Positions 8,744 through 16,650 of a stretch of 64,000 nt of DNA are shown one piece after another. The number at the start of each line of letters is the position of its first letter. The first letter of the stretch is position 1. The notes beneath the pieces were generated by a model, which did not search any database, was not told where the DNA came from, and worked only from the letters and a program-made list of their open reading frames with translations. Origin of the DNA: Clavibacter sp. A6099. GTDB taxonomy: Bacteria; Actinomycetota; Actinomycetes; Actinomycetales; Microbacteriaceae. Both the position numbers and the translations under genes were made by a program. The DNA lies in contig NZ_CP083439.1 in NCBI RefSeq assembly GCF_021919125.1, positions 2,480,001-2,544,000 of the forward strand, written 5' to 3'.

Positions 8744-9685
8744 CTAGTTCGCGCCGCTGGTGTTGATGCCGCCGTTGACGCCGTTGGGGTAGAACCCGCC
8801 CTTCGTCACGGCCTTGTTGTTCAGGTACACGATGTTGAGGACCTGACCCGTGGTGCGGCTGAACGCGATGCCGTTCGCGTCGGTCGGCACGAGGTTCGCG
8901 CCGCCCGAGATCGTGATGCCCTGGTCGAGGTCCGTGGACCCGTCGAGGGAGTCGCGGGCGTTCGAGATCGCGTTCGTGGGAGCCGCGAGGCCCTTCGCGA
9001 ACAGCGACGTGCGGATGATGCCCGCGTGGTAGGCCTCGACCGCGAGGATGCCGGCGGCCGCCTCGAGGTAGGTCTTGTTCGTGATGAGCGGGGCCGCGCC
9101 CTTGTAGGCGGTGACTCCGACGTCCTCGAACACGAACGACGCGAGCAGGAAGTTCTCGTCGCTCGCGAACGCGTCGAACTTCTCGCCCGCCTTGATGAGG
9201 CCGGCAGCCTGGGCCGCGGCGGAGAAGGCCGCGTCCAGGTCGATCGCGGGACGCGCGACCTTCGCCGAGCCGAGCGCAGAGCGCAGGAACTTGACGTGGG
9301 CCTTCTCGTCCTGGGCGATCTCGCGGGCGTACTCGCGGATGGCGCGGTCCTTGAACTGCACCTGGCGACCGCCCGTGACGCCGCCGGCCGTGCCGACGCC
9401 GGAGATGTCGTTCGGGACGAGGCCCGCACCCGTGGAGGCGCGCAGGTAGAACTCGGCCTCGAGGTACTCGAGGTTCAGCGCGAAGTTGAGGACGGCGAGG
9501 TCGGTCGCCTGGCCGGAGTCGGCCTCGGCCTGGGCGTCGGCCGCCTGGGCTCCGGTCGCGGGGATGAGGGCCGCGGCGCCGACGCCGAGTCCCGCGACGC
9601 CCGCGGCGCTGAAGAAGCGACGACGGTCCAGCGGCGACTGCGCGCTCCGGTCGATGGCCTGGGTGATGAACTTCTTGTCGAACAT
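8744..9685 (-). CDS. Tat-exported ferritin-like domain protein
   Basis: A 313-residue protein beginning with a twin-arginine signal (D20-R-R-R-F-F, then a hydrophobic stretch ending A-Q-A), so it should be exported folded. The mature part is a Ferritin_2-type four-helix domain. Acidic helix motifs include [18 protein letters not shown] and [15 protein letters not shown], and a later helix holds EAYHAG, which are the usual carboxylate/His metal positions. A Gly/Asn-rich tail follows. Relatives are secreted ferritin-like proteins in actinobacteria of unclear role, perhaps metal or peroxide handling. AAGGGAG lies eight bases before the ATG. Converging with the permease across a 38-bp hairpin, it appears to be a single-gene unit. 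Confidence 0.82.
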   Translation of the reverse strand: MFDKKFITQAIDRSAQSPLDRRRFFSAAGVAGLGVGAAALIPATGAQAADAQAEADSGQATDLAVLNFALNLEYLEAEFYLRASTGAGLVPNDISGVGTAGGVTGGRQVQFKDRAIREYAREIAQDEKAHVKFLRSALGSAKVARPAIDLDAAFSAAAQAAGLIKAGEKFDAFASDENFLLASFVFEDVGVTAYKGAAPLITNKTYLEAAAGILAVEAYHAGIIRTSLFAKGLAAPTNAISNARDSLDGSTDLDQGITISGGANLVPTDANGIAFSRTTGQVLNIVYLNNKAVTKGGFYPNGVNGGINTSGAN

Positions 9686-9870
9686 GGATTGAGCTCCCTT
9701 GATCGGCGCGTCCGTATCCCAGATACCGAGCGCGTGGTGGTTCGAACGCTAAACGGGTGGTTGGCATCCGGATAGGGGCGCGATGCACTGTTTCGCCGGA
9801 TGTCACGAACCCTTCGGAACGCGGCTCTCCGCGGATTGGCCCGGGAGGCGGCGGATCTCGGGGAGCCGGA

Positions 9871-12513
9871 TCAGGTCGGGATGACCTTGAACAGGAACTT
9901 GCGCTTGACCATGAACCAGATCACCGCGAGCACGAGGGTGTGGATAGCTGTCCCCTGCCAGAAATTGGACCTGTCGAGGAACGGCAGGCTGCCCACCAGC
10001 AGCACGAAGAACACGTGGACGATGAACACGTAGAGGCTCGCGGATCCGAGCGGCGTGTAGAACCAGCCGAACGCGCGGTCCACGGGCTTCCACACTCGGG
10101 TGAGGAACGTGTACGCGACCACGAGCATCAGCGCGAGGTCGATGAGGCGGCCGGGCTGGAGGAACGTGCGCTGGTACATGGACTCGTACAGCGACGAGTA
10201 GAGGCCGTCGGGCACGCCGGGGATCGCGACGCCGAACGTGTGCCCGGCCCAGAGGACCGCGAGCCCGCCCGTGTAGGCGACCAGCAGGATCGTCACGAGC
10301 ACGCGGCCGACGCGGCCGGTGAGGGCGCGCGTGATCTGCCTGCGGTAGTAGCCGATCACCATGCCGTTGAGGAACGCGACCTGCCAGGTGAGCAGCGGGA
10401 ACACGTCCTCGAACATGGACGGCAGCACGCGGATGTCGAACTGCGCGTTGAGCACGTACGCGGCCCAGCTGACGATGAGCACGACCCACCACATGCGGCG
10501 GCGGAGCAGCCACACGATCGCGGGGACGAGCAGGGTGAGCACCACGAACAGGCCCATGATGTTGAACACCCACGGACCCATGCGGATCAGCAGCAGGTCG
10601 CGGATCGCGTACCAGGGCGGCGGGTAGTCGAGCAGGCGCGCGCCGTTCGGGTAGAGGTCGTAGACCTGACCCGTCGTGACCTTGCCGTCGGCGCCCGTGC
10701 CGCGGTCGGTGAACGTGGTGATGACGTCGGTGTTCAGGAACGGCACGAACGTGAGCGCGAAGACGATGACGACCACCGCGATCGCCACGATGTACTGCTT
10801 GAAGGCTCGCCGGAGGATCGAGACGAGCGCCTTCGCCTCGCCGAACTTCTTCACCGCCATCGGGTAGACCATGCCGAGCACCAGGCCGGAGAGCAGCACG
10901 AACATCTCGGCGCCCGTGATGGCGCCGATCGCGTTGATGCTGACGAAGGAGTACGGGCTCGCCACCTCGATGTGCGTGACGACCACGACGACGATGATCC
11001 AGCCGCGGAAGAGGTCCAGGCGGCGGTCGCGAGGCGAGTTCTCGTCGGGGTAGCGCCAGCCGGGCTTGAGCCGCCCGATGGGGCCGGAGATCGCGAACAG
11101 CAGCAGGAGCACGACCGCGCAGAGCACGATCCAGCCCATCTGCTCGTCCTCCGGCGATCCCGGGTCGCGGTACTGCGCGGTCGCGACGTTGGCGCGCTCC
11201 TGGTCGAAGACCTGCGTGACGGCGCCGAGGGTGGCGGTCGCCGGATCCAGGTGCGCGAGCAGGGCGGACGCGATGGCAGGAGCCCCCGTGGCCCGCCAGT
11301 CGATGACCGCGCCGTCGGCCTCCGCCTCCGTGCGCTGGACCTCGCGCCACACCACCATGCCGATGCCGGGGTGGGCGGCCCGGATGTCGGCGGAGAGCAC
11401 CTGGTCCCACCACGCGCTCTTGATGTCGATCTCGCTCGCGCCGTCGGTGCGGGCCGGGTCGTAGAGGGCGCCCGTCTCGATGACGGCGGGCTTGCCGGTG
11501 CCCTCGATCCACTCGGCCGCGAAGTCGCGCCCGGCGCCGCCCTGGTCGGCGTACCCGTACTGGCCGGCGAGCTCGCGGGCGAACTTGCCGTCCTCGGGCA
11601 CCACGTTCTTGCCGAACTCCTGCTGCGGGATCACCTCGCTGCCCAGGTAGTCCCGCGTGGGCTGCCCGATCGTGAAGTCCTGCTCCGCGCCGAAGTGCGA
11701 CGCGGACAGCCCGACCCAGTCGACGGCCTCGTCGCCCGGGTAGTAGGGCCGGTAGGCGTCGTCGTCCACGTCGACGCGGCCGTTGCCGTCGGTGTCGAGC
11801 TCCGCGATGGACCGGGTGCCGGACGCGTCCGTGAGCCCGTCGGCGGATCCGAACGGGTAGCCGGCCGCGTACGCGGGCGACCACACGGTGACGGCGCCCG
11901 CGTCGGATGCGTGCACGGCGTCGGCCACCTGGCGGAACGCGGTGACGTACGCGGTGGGCTGCTGGCCCCACGGGGTCCACGAGCCGTTCATCTCGGGGGC
12001 GAACCGCACGAGCGCGCGGGAGTCGTAGCGCTCGCGCAGCGCCTCGAGCCGGCCCATGAGCGCGGTCGCGTCCGCCGCGGTCAGGTCGGCGAGCGGCTTC
12101 GTCGGCTCGAGCGTGAGGAAGAGGAGCGATCCCTGCTGCGCGGCCTGCTGCGCGAACTGGTCGAGGTAGGTGACGTCGTCGGATCCGAGCGGGTAGCGCA
12201 CCGACTGGCCGAGCACCGCCGGGGTCGCGCCGAGGCGGTCGGCGTAGCTCTGCGCATCGTCGGCGGTCCAGTCGATGATGCCGCCGAACCACGGCGCGGC
12301 GGGCGCGCGGGTGAGGTCGACCTCGTCCGCGGGTGCCGCGGGCGCGGCCGCCCGGGGCGATGCAGCCCGCGGCTCGGCAGGCGCCGCAGGCACGGCGAGC
12401 GCCGCCGTCGCCGGGACGACCGCGATGGCGAGCGCCACCATGGCCGCGACCCAGCCGCCGAACCGTCCCCGCGTGCGCCCGCCCCCGCGTGCACGCATCC
12501 CCCCGTCGCGCAT
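9871..12513 (-). CDS. GH26-like hydrolase fused to OpgC-type acyltransferase
   Basis: The 880-residue product joins two enzymes. After a signal/anchor helix (about 21-42) comes a GH26-like domain (about 72-420). RFAPEMNGSW supplies the probable acid/base E174, KPAVIETG supplies a probable nucleophile E346, and a loop at 240-251 has the D-x-D-x-N-G spacing of EF-hand/dockerin calcium sites. A membrane helix (461-477) leads into an OpgC/acyltransferase-3 domain beginning RRLDLFRGWIIVVVVVTHIE (497-516) with about ten spans. GH26 enzymes cleave beta-mannans or related beta-glycans. OpgC adds succinyl groups to periplasmic glucans. The ATG overlaps the stop of the kinase gene (ATGA). It is the last gene of the operon and plausibly trims and acylates the polymer made by the upstream GT2. 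Confidence 0.8.
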   Translation of the reverse strand: MRDGGMRARGGGRTRGRFGGWVAAMVALAIAVVPATAALAVPAAPAEPRAASPRAAAPAAPADEVDLTRAPAAPWFGGIIDWTADDAQSYADRLGATPAVLGQSVRYPLGSDDVTYLDQFAQQAAQQGSLLFLTLEPTKPLADLTAADATALMGRLEALRERYDSRALVRFAPEMNGSWTPWGQQPTAYVTAFRQVADAVHASDAGAVTVWSPAYAAGYPFGSADGLTDASGTRSIAELDTDGNGRVDVDDDAYRPYYPGDEAVDWVGLSASHFGAEQDFTIGQPTRDYLGSEVIPQQEFGKNVVPEDGKFARELAGQYGYADQGGAGRDFAAEWIEGTGKPAVIETGALYDPARTDGASEIDIKSAWWDQVLSADIRAAHPGIGMVVWREVQRTEAEADGAVIDWRATGAPAIASALLAHLDPATATLGAVTQVFDQERANVATAQYRDPGSPEDEQMGWIVLCAVVLLLLFAISGPIGRLKPGWRYPDENSPRDRRLDLFRGWIIVVVVVTHIEVASPYSFVSINAIGAITGAEMFVLLSGLVLGMVYPMAVKKFGEAKALVSILRRAFKQYIVAIAVVVIVFALTFVPFLNTDVITTFTDRGTGADGKVTTGQVYDLYPNGARLLDYPPPWYAIRDLLLIRMGPWVFNIMGLFVVLTLLVPAIVWLLRRRMWWVVLIVSWAAYVLNAQFDIRVLPSMFEDVFPLLTWQVAFLNGMVIGYYRRQITRALTGRVGRVLVTILLVAYTGGLAVLWAGHTFGVAIPGVPDGLYSSLYESMYQRTFLQPGRLIDLALMLVVAYTFLTRVWKPVDRAFGWFYTPLGSASLYVFIVHVFFVLLVGSLPFLDRSNFWQGTAIHTLVLAVIWFMVKRKFLFKVIPT

Positions 12514-12962
12514 CAGCCGCGCAGCCTGACCAGCCGCCAGCGGTTGCTGCCGTCGGTGCGCTCGTAGGTGAGGTCGTCGAGGACCGCCTGGGCGAGCGCC
12601 AGCCCGCGGCCGCTCTCGCTGAGGTCGTCGGGCATGGAGACGCGCGTCAGGTCGACGACGGCGGGCTTCCCGTCGTCCTCGAACAGCGCCACGATGCGGT
12701 CGTGCTGGCAGATCACGGTCATGGTGAACGTCACGGGGTATCCCGCGCGCTCCCCCACCGAGACGCCGTGCTCGACCACGTTGCCCGCGATCTCCACCAC
12801 GGCCGTCTCGAACAGCATCCGCTCCTCGTCGCTCACGTCGGACGCCTGGTCCCAGACCGCGGCGATCACGGCGTGCACCGCCGCGAGGCTCTCGTCCACC
12901 GCGGGCAGCGTGACGTTGGCGCGCACCGGCGGCGCGTGGTGCGTCATGCCCTCATCGGTCAC
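12513..12962 (-). CDS. RsbW-type anti-sigma/serine kinase (HATPase_c)
   Basis: This 149-residue protein is a single GHKL ATPase domain of the RsbW/SpoIIAB class. The N box is ETAVVEIAGNVVEHG, the G1 box is LFEDDGKPA and the G2 box is SGRGLALAQAV. Such kinases phosphorylate a STAS antagonist and bind either it or a partner, classically a sigma factor. The STAS gene lies immediately upstream and overlaps this start by 11 bases, and the stop overlaps the ATG of the GH26-OpgC gene. The GTG at 12962 is used; an ATG five codons later is also possible. No sigma factor gene is adjacent, so the target is unknown and may be a protein of this operon. Confidence 0.85.
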   Translation of the reverse strand: MTDEGMTHHAPPVRANVTLPAVDESLAAVHAVIAAVWDQASDVSDEERMLFETAVVEIAGNVVEHGVSVGERAGYPVTFTMTVICQHDRIVALFEDDGKPAVVDLTRVSMPDDLSESGRGLALAQAVLDDLTYERTDGSNRWRLVRLRG

Positions 12963-13290
12963 GGAACACTCCCTCGGGCGACTCGTGCACCGTCAGCACG
13001 CGGTTGAGGTTCGTGAGCTCCAGGACCGCCTTCACCTGCGCGTTGGGGCGCGCGAGCCGGAGGTCACCTCCTGCCTGACGAGCGCGCTTGAGGCCGGACA
13101 CGAGGGCGCCGAGGCCGGAGGAGTCCATGAAGTCGGTGCTGCCGAGGTCGACGACGACGAATGGCCGTCCGCCGTCGATGACCTCGGTGACGATGGCGGT
13201 GAGCTGGCGCGCGGAGACCATGTTGAGGCGACCGGTCGGCGTGACGACGCTCACGTGCGTGCCCTGCTCGTTGACTGCGATGTCGATCAT
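12952..13290 (-). CDS. STAS-domain anti-sigma factor antagonist (RsbV/SpoIIAA-like)
   Basis: A 112-residue single STAS domain. The phosphorylatable serine motif is present as DFMDSSGLGALVSGLK, preceded by the strand VVVDLGS. Unphosphorylated STAS proteins bind RsbW-type kinases and free the kinase's client. The PP2C phosphatase that would dephosphorylate it is encoded two genes upstream and the kinase directly downstream, so the complete switch is in one operon. The ATG overlaps the stop of the GT2 synthase (ATGA), tying its translation to the synthase. Length and motif are standard. Confidence 0.88.
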   Translation of the reverse strand: MIDIAVNEQGTHVSVVTPTGRLNMVSARQLTAIVTEVIDGGRPFVVVDLGSTDFMDSSGLGALVSGLKRARQAGGDLRLARPNAQVKAVLELTNLNRVLTVHESPEGVFRDR

Positions 13291-15278
13291 GCGTCCTCCT
13301 TGGCCGGCGTGAAGCCCCGGTAGCGGGCCGCACGGATGATGATGCTGAAGATCGCCAGGTCGAATACGACCCAGGCGAGGTTGGTGAACGTGCCGAGCGG
13401 CGTCGCCTGCCCGACCCCGAGGCGCAGCAGTCCGATCGCCGACGCGACGATGAGCGCGCCGATCACGTAGAGCTGCGGCTTCACGAGGTCGTACCGCGGC
13501 TTCCCGCTCGCGGCGCGGACCTTCGGGGTGACCGCGAAGTCGAGGGGCTTGCGGAAGAACACGTTGGCCACGGCCGTGGTGACCGAGGAGATCCACACCG
13601 GGAACAGCGCGAGCGAGTACTGCTGGCCCCGCCAGGTGCGCTTGCCGCGGCCGACCACCGCGAACAGGAGCTGGTTTACGAGCAGGAACGGGATCAGCCG
13701 GATGAAGAAGTCCGTCGAGATCGCCTGCACCGGCAGCACGCCGAAGACGAGGTAGATGATCGGCGCGGCCACGTAGACGATCGCCGTGAAGCCGGAGAAG
13801 TAGCTCCACATCGTCGCGAAGTACATGAGGCGCTGCGGGATGGAGAGCGCCTTCTGCAGCAGCGGGTTCTCGCGGAAGAACACCTGGATCGTGCCCTGCG
13901 CCCAGCGGAGCCGCTGCGTGAGCATGGTCGGCAGGTCCTCCGGCGCCAGCCCGTACGCGAGGACCTCGTCGTGGTACGCCGACTTCCAGCCGAGCCCGTG
14001 CAGGCGCATGCAGGTTGCCATGTCCTCGGTGACGGAGATGGTGGCCAGCGGCATGATCGACTGCGCGTCGTCGTCGCGGTGCACGTCGATGTCGCGGACG
14101 ATCGCGCGCACGGCGTCGAGCGCCCCGAGCGGCGACCAGTCGCGCTGCGCGAGGCGCGTCATGGCGCTCTCGTCGACGAGCGAGACCGCGTCGCGCTCGG
14201 CGGAGTGCCGTCCGGCCAGCGCGGCGATCTCGGCGAGGTCCGCGTTCAACGCGGCCATGTCGTCCTGCACCATGCGGGCGGCGATGGAGTCGACGCGCTT
14301 CTGGAAGCGGTAGGTCACGTCCGCCAGCGCCTGGCCGCGGCGGAGCTCGGCGCGGGCGCGGCGCACGTCGTAGGCGACGTCGTCGAGCGCCTTGCGCAGC
14401 TCCTGCTGGTCGGGCTCGAGCTCCTCGCGGGCCTTGTCGATCACGTCGCCCGCCGTCCGGAGCGCGCGGAACACGGTGATCTCGATGTCCGTCACGTAGC
14501 GCGAGACGCCGAGGAGCATGAGGGCCTCGCGGCGGAGGATCGCGTTGGAGCCGCAGAAGAACGCCGCGTTCCAGCCGTCCTTGCCCTGCTGGATGGGGCC
14601 GTAGAACAGCGGCGCCTGGCTGCCGAGCGGATCCGCGTCCGGCACGTTCACGAACACCTGCGGCGTCTGCACGAGCGCCATGCGCCGGTCGTCGAAGTAG
14701 CCGAGCGTCTTGTCGAGGATCTCGGGTGTGGGCACCTGGTCGGCGTCGAGGATGAGCATGAACTCGCCCTCGGTCGTGAGCAGCGCGTTGTTGAGGTTGC
14801 CGGCCTTGGCGTGGCGGGCGCGACCCGACCAGTCGGCCGAGCGGGTGATCCAGCCGATGCCCTCCGCCTCCGCGAGGTCGCGGAGCTCGGTGCGGTTGCC
14901 GTCGTCGAGCACCCACGTCTTGTGCGGGTAGGTGATGCGCTGGGCGGCGCGCGCCGTCTCCATCACGAGGTCGAGCGGCTCGTTGTACGTCGCGATGAAC
15001 ACGTCGACCGTGAGGCCCGGCTGCGGCGCGGGCGGCTTGGGCCGGTCGCGGGCGCGCCACATCGTGAGCCCGAACAGCAGCGAGTCGATGAGGCTGTACG
15101 TCTCCGCGAGCACGAGCGGGATCGCGATCCAGAGCGCCTCGGTGTTCACCGAGAACAGCAGCCGCCAGATGATGTAGTTCAGGCCGAGGATCGCCGTCAC
15201 CACGGCCAGCAGGCGGATGAACGCGAACCGCAGCGGCGACCTCCCCGTGGTCGGTGCGCGGTGCGTCGAGCGGCTCAC
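13287..15278 (-). CDS. Processive GT2 polysaccharide synthase (cellulose-synthase-like) with large insertion
   Basis: The 663-residue membrane glycosyltransferase has two N-terminal spans, a cytosolic GT-A domain with D-D-G (125-127), D-A-D (178-180), T-E-D (417-419) and QRLRW (455-459), then about six C-terminal spans and VTPKVRAASG (584-592), as in BcsA/CelA-type synthases that polymerise and extrude beta-glycans from UDP- or GDP-sugars. No PilZ domain is present, so c-di-GMP control of the BcsA type is not expected. Between CGSNAILRREAL (242-253) and the T-E-D motif lie about 150 extra residues, mostly charged helix, which ordinary synthases lack. The GTG start overlaps the PP2C stop (GTGA) and the stop overlaps the STAS start. 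The polymer identity is unknown. Confidence 0.85.
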   Translation of the reverse strand: MSRSTHRAPTTGRSPLRFAFIRLLAVVTAILGLNYIIWRLLFSVNTEALWIAIPLVLAETYSLIDSLLFGLTMWRARDRPKPPAPQPGLTVDVFIATYNEPLDLVMETARAAQRITYPHKTWVLDDGNRTELRDLAEAEGIGWITRSADWSGRARHAKAGNLNNALLTTEGEFMLILDADQVPTPEILDKTLGYFDDRRMALVQTPQVFVNVPDADPLGSQAPLFYGPIQQGKDGWNAAFFCGSNAILRREALMLLGVSRYVTDIEITVFRALRTAGDVIDKAREELEPDQQELRKALDDVAYDVRRARAELRRGQALADVTYRFQKRVDSIAARMVQDDMAALNADLAEIAALAGRHSAERDAVSLVDESAMTRLAQRDWSPLGALDAVRAIVRDIDVHRDDDAQSIMPLATISVTEDMATCMRLHGLGWKSAYHDEVLAYGLAPEDLPTMLTQRLRWAQGTIQVFFRENPLLQKALSIPQRLMYFATMWSYFSGFTAIVYVAAPIIYLVFGVLPVQAISTDFFIRLIPFLLVNQLLFAVVGRGKRTWRGQQYSLALFPVWISSVTTAVANVFFRKPLDFAVTPKVRAASGKPRYDLVKPQLYVIGALIVASAIGLLRLGVGQATPLGTFTNLAWVVFDLAIFSIIIRAARYRGFTPAKEDA

Positions 15279-16471
15279 GCGCGGCTCACGGCGAGGACGG
15301 TCACGTCGTCGAGCGGCGTGCCGGCTGAGGCGAGGATGCGGACGCGCTCGACGAGCGCGTGCACGCCGCCTGCCTCGGTGACCAGGCGGCCGATCGACGC
15401 GAACGCGGGCGCGCTGCCGCCGAACATGTCGAAGAGGCCGTCGCTGAAGGTGACGAAGGTGTCGCCGCGCCCGAGCACGACGTGGCGCTCCTCCCAGCGG
15501 TGGTCGACGTCGATGCCGACCGGCAGGTCGCTCGTGTCCAGGTGGGTGACGCGGCCGTCCGGGTGGACGACGATGGTCAGCCCGTGTCCCGCGTCGGCGT
15601 AGCGGAGGAGGCCGGACGCCTGGTCGAGGTGGCCGTGCTGCAGCGTGACGAAGGATCCCGTGCGGTCGAGGTCGGCGTCGAGCGAGCGCGCCGCGTCGGT
15701 GACCATGAGGCCCGTGTCCTCGAGGACGCCCGCGCCGTAGCGGTCGGCGGTGCTCGCGATGCCGCGGAGGACGGCGCGGACGGTGGCCGTGAGGATCGCC
15801 GCGCCCGTGCCCTTGCCCATCACGTCGGCGATCGAGAAGCGGATGCCGGATGCGGTGCGCTCGTAGTCGTAGAAGTCGCCGCCCACGACCTGCGCGGGCA
15901 CGCACACGGCGGCGATGTCGTAGCCGGGGATCTCGACCTCGGCGGCCGGCAGCAGCGCCATCTGGACCGCCTGGGCGCGCTCCATCTCCGCGTTCGCGAT
16001 GAGCTCGCGCTGCGCCCACTCGGCGAGCTCGGCGAAGAGCGCGAGCTGGCCGGCGTCGAGACCGCGCGGCTCGACGTCGTACAGGCAGAAGGTGCCGACG
16101 ACGAGGCCCTCGGGGTCCCGCAGCGGATGACCGGCGTAGAAGCGGATGTGGGGCTCGCCCGCGACGGTGGGCAGGTGCCGGAAGACGGGGTGGTCCCGCG
16201 CGTCCTCGACGACGAGGATCCGCTCCTCGCGCACCGTGGTGTCGCAGAAGACGGTGCTGATCGGCGTCTCCGAGAGCTCGGCGCCGGCGCACGACGCGAA
16301 CCACATGCGGTCGTGGTCCGCGAGGCCGATGGTCGAGAGCGGCACGCCGAACGCCGTGCGAGCCAGGCGCGTGACCCGGTCGAAGCGCTCCTCGGGAGGT
16401 CCGTCGAGCAGTCCCAGGGCCTCCACGGCACGCTGCGACGCGCTCGACCGTGCGTCCTCGATCAGACTCAT
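15275..16471 (-). CDS. GAF-PP2C serine phosphatase (RsbU/SpoIIE-like)
   Basis: The 398-residue protein has an N-terminal GAF sensor domain (about 20-160, including ISTVFCDTTVREERILVVED) joined by a helix to a SpoIIE-type PP2C phosphatase with the metal-binding motifs VVGGDFYDYE, SIADVMGKGTGAAIL and YADAGHG. Such proteins sense a signal through GAF and dephosphorylate a STAS antagonist. It heads a five-gene coupled operon containing its likely STAS substrate and the matching kinase. I prefer the ATG at 16471, which follows a G-rich GAGG-containing stretch, over the ATG at 16504 (11 codons longer). The GAF ligand is not predictable. Confidence 0.85.
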   Translation of the reverse strand: MSLIEDARSSASQRAVEALGLLDGPPEERFDRVTRLARTAFGVPLSTIGLADHDRMWFASCAGAELSETPISTVFCDTTVREERILVVEDARDHPVFRHLPTVAGEPHIRFYAGHPLRDPEGLVVGTFCLYDVEPRGLDAGQLALFAELAEWAQRELIANAEMERAQAVQMALLPAAEVEIPGYDIAAVCVPAQVVGGDFYDYERTASGIRFSIADVMGKGTGAAILTATVRAVLRGIASTADRYGAGVLEDTGLMVTDAARSLDADLDRTGSFVTLQHGHLDQASGLLRYADAGHGLTIVVHPDGRVTHLDTSDLPVGIDVDHRWEERHVVLGRGDTFVTFSDGLFDMFGGSAPAFASIGRLVTEAGGVHALVERVRILASAGTPLDDVTVLAVSRA

Positions 16472-16566
16472 CCCCGCCCCCACCTCGCCGACGTGGACCC
16501 CCATCCACGACCCGATTCCACGGGCGCGCTCAGCTTACGTGCCCGGATCCATAGGGGACGTACTAA

Positions 16567-16576
16567 GTAGCGCTAC
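16567..16576. promoter_or_regulatory. Perfect 10-bp palindrome in the divergent control region
   Basis: GTAGCGCTAC lies between the divergent PP2C operon and the acyltransferase gene. It is preceded by an A/T-rich stretch containing TACTAAGTAG, the least GC-rich sequence nearby. It could be an operator serving both promoters, but a 10-bp palindrome alone is weak evidence. Confidence 0.25.
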
Positions 16577-16650
16577 GCGGATGACATGAGTGGTCGTCCC
16601 AGTGGTGGCGGTGGCGGCTGCTAGCTTCGGGACGAGGATCGGGGGATCGC

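Noticed and set aside
4707-9806. Very long open frames antisense to known genes (1699 and 1678 codons)
   Set aside because: High GC removes stop codons in all frames. The translations are Arg/Ala/Gly-rich without domains, and each region already has a well-supported gene on another frame.
9871-16650. Sigma factor gene for the partner switch
   Set aside because: Every frame between 9871 and 17805 is accounted for by the six named genes; no sigma domain was seen.
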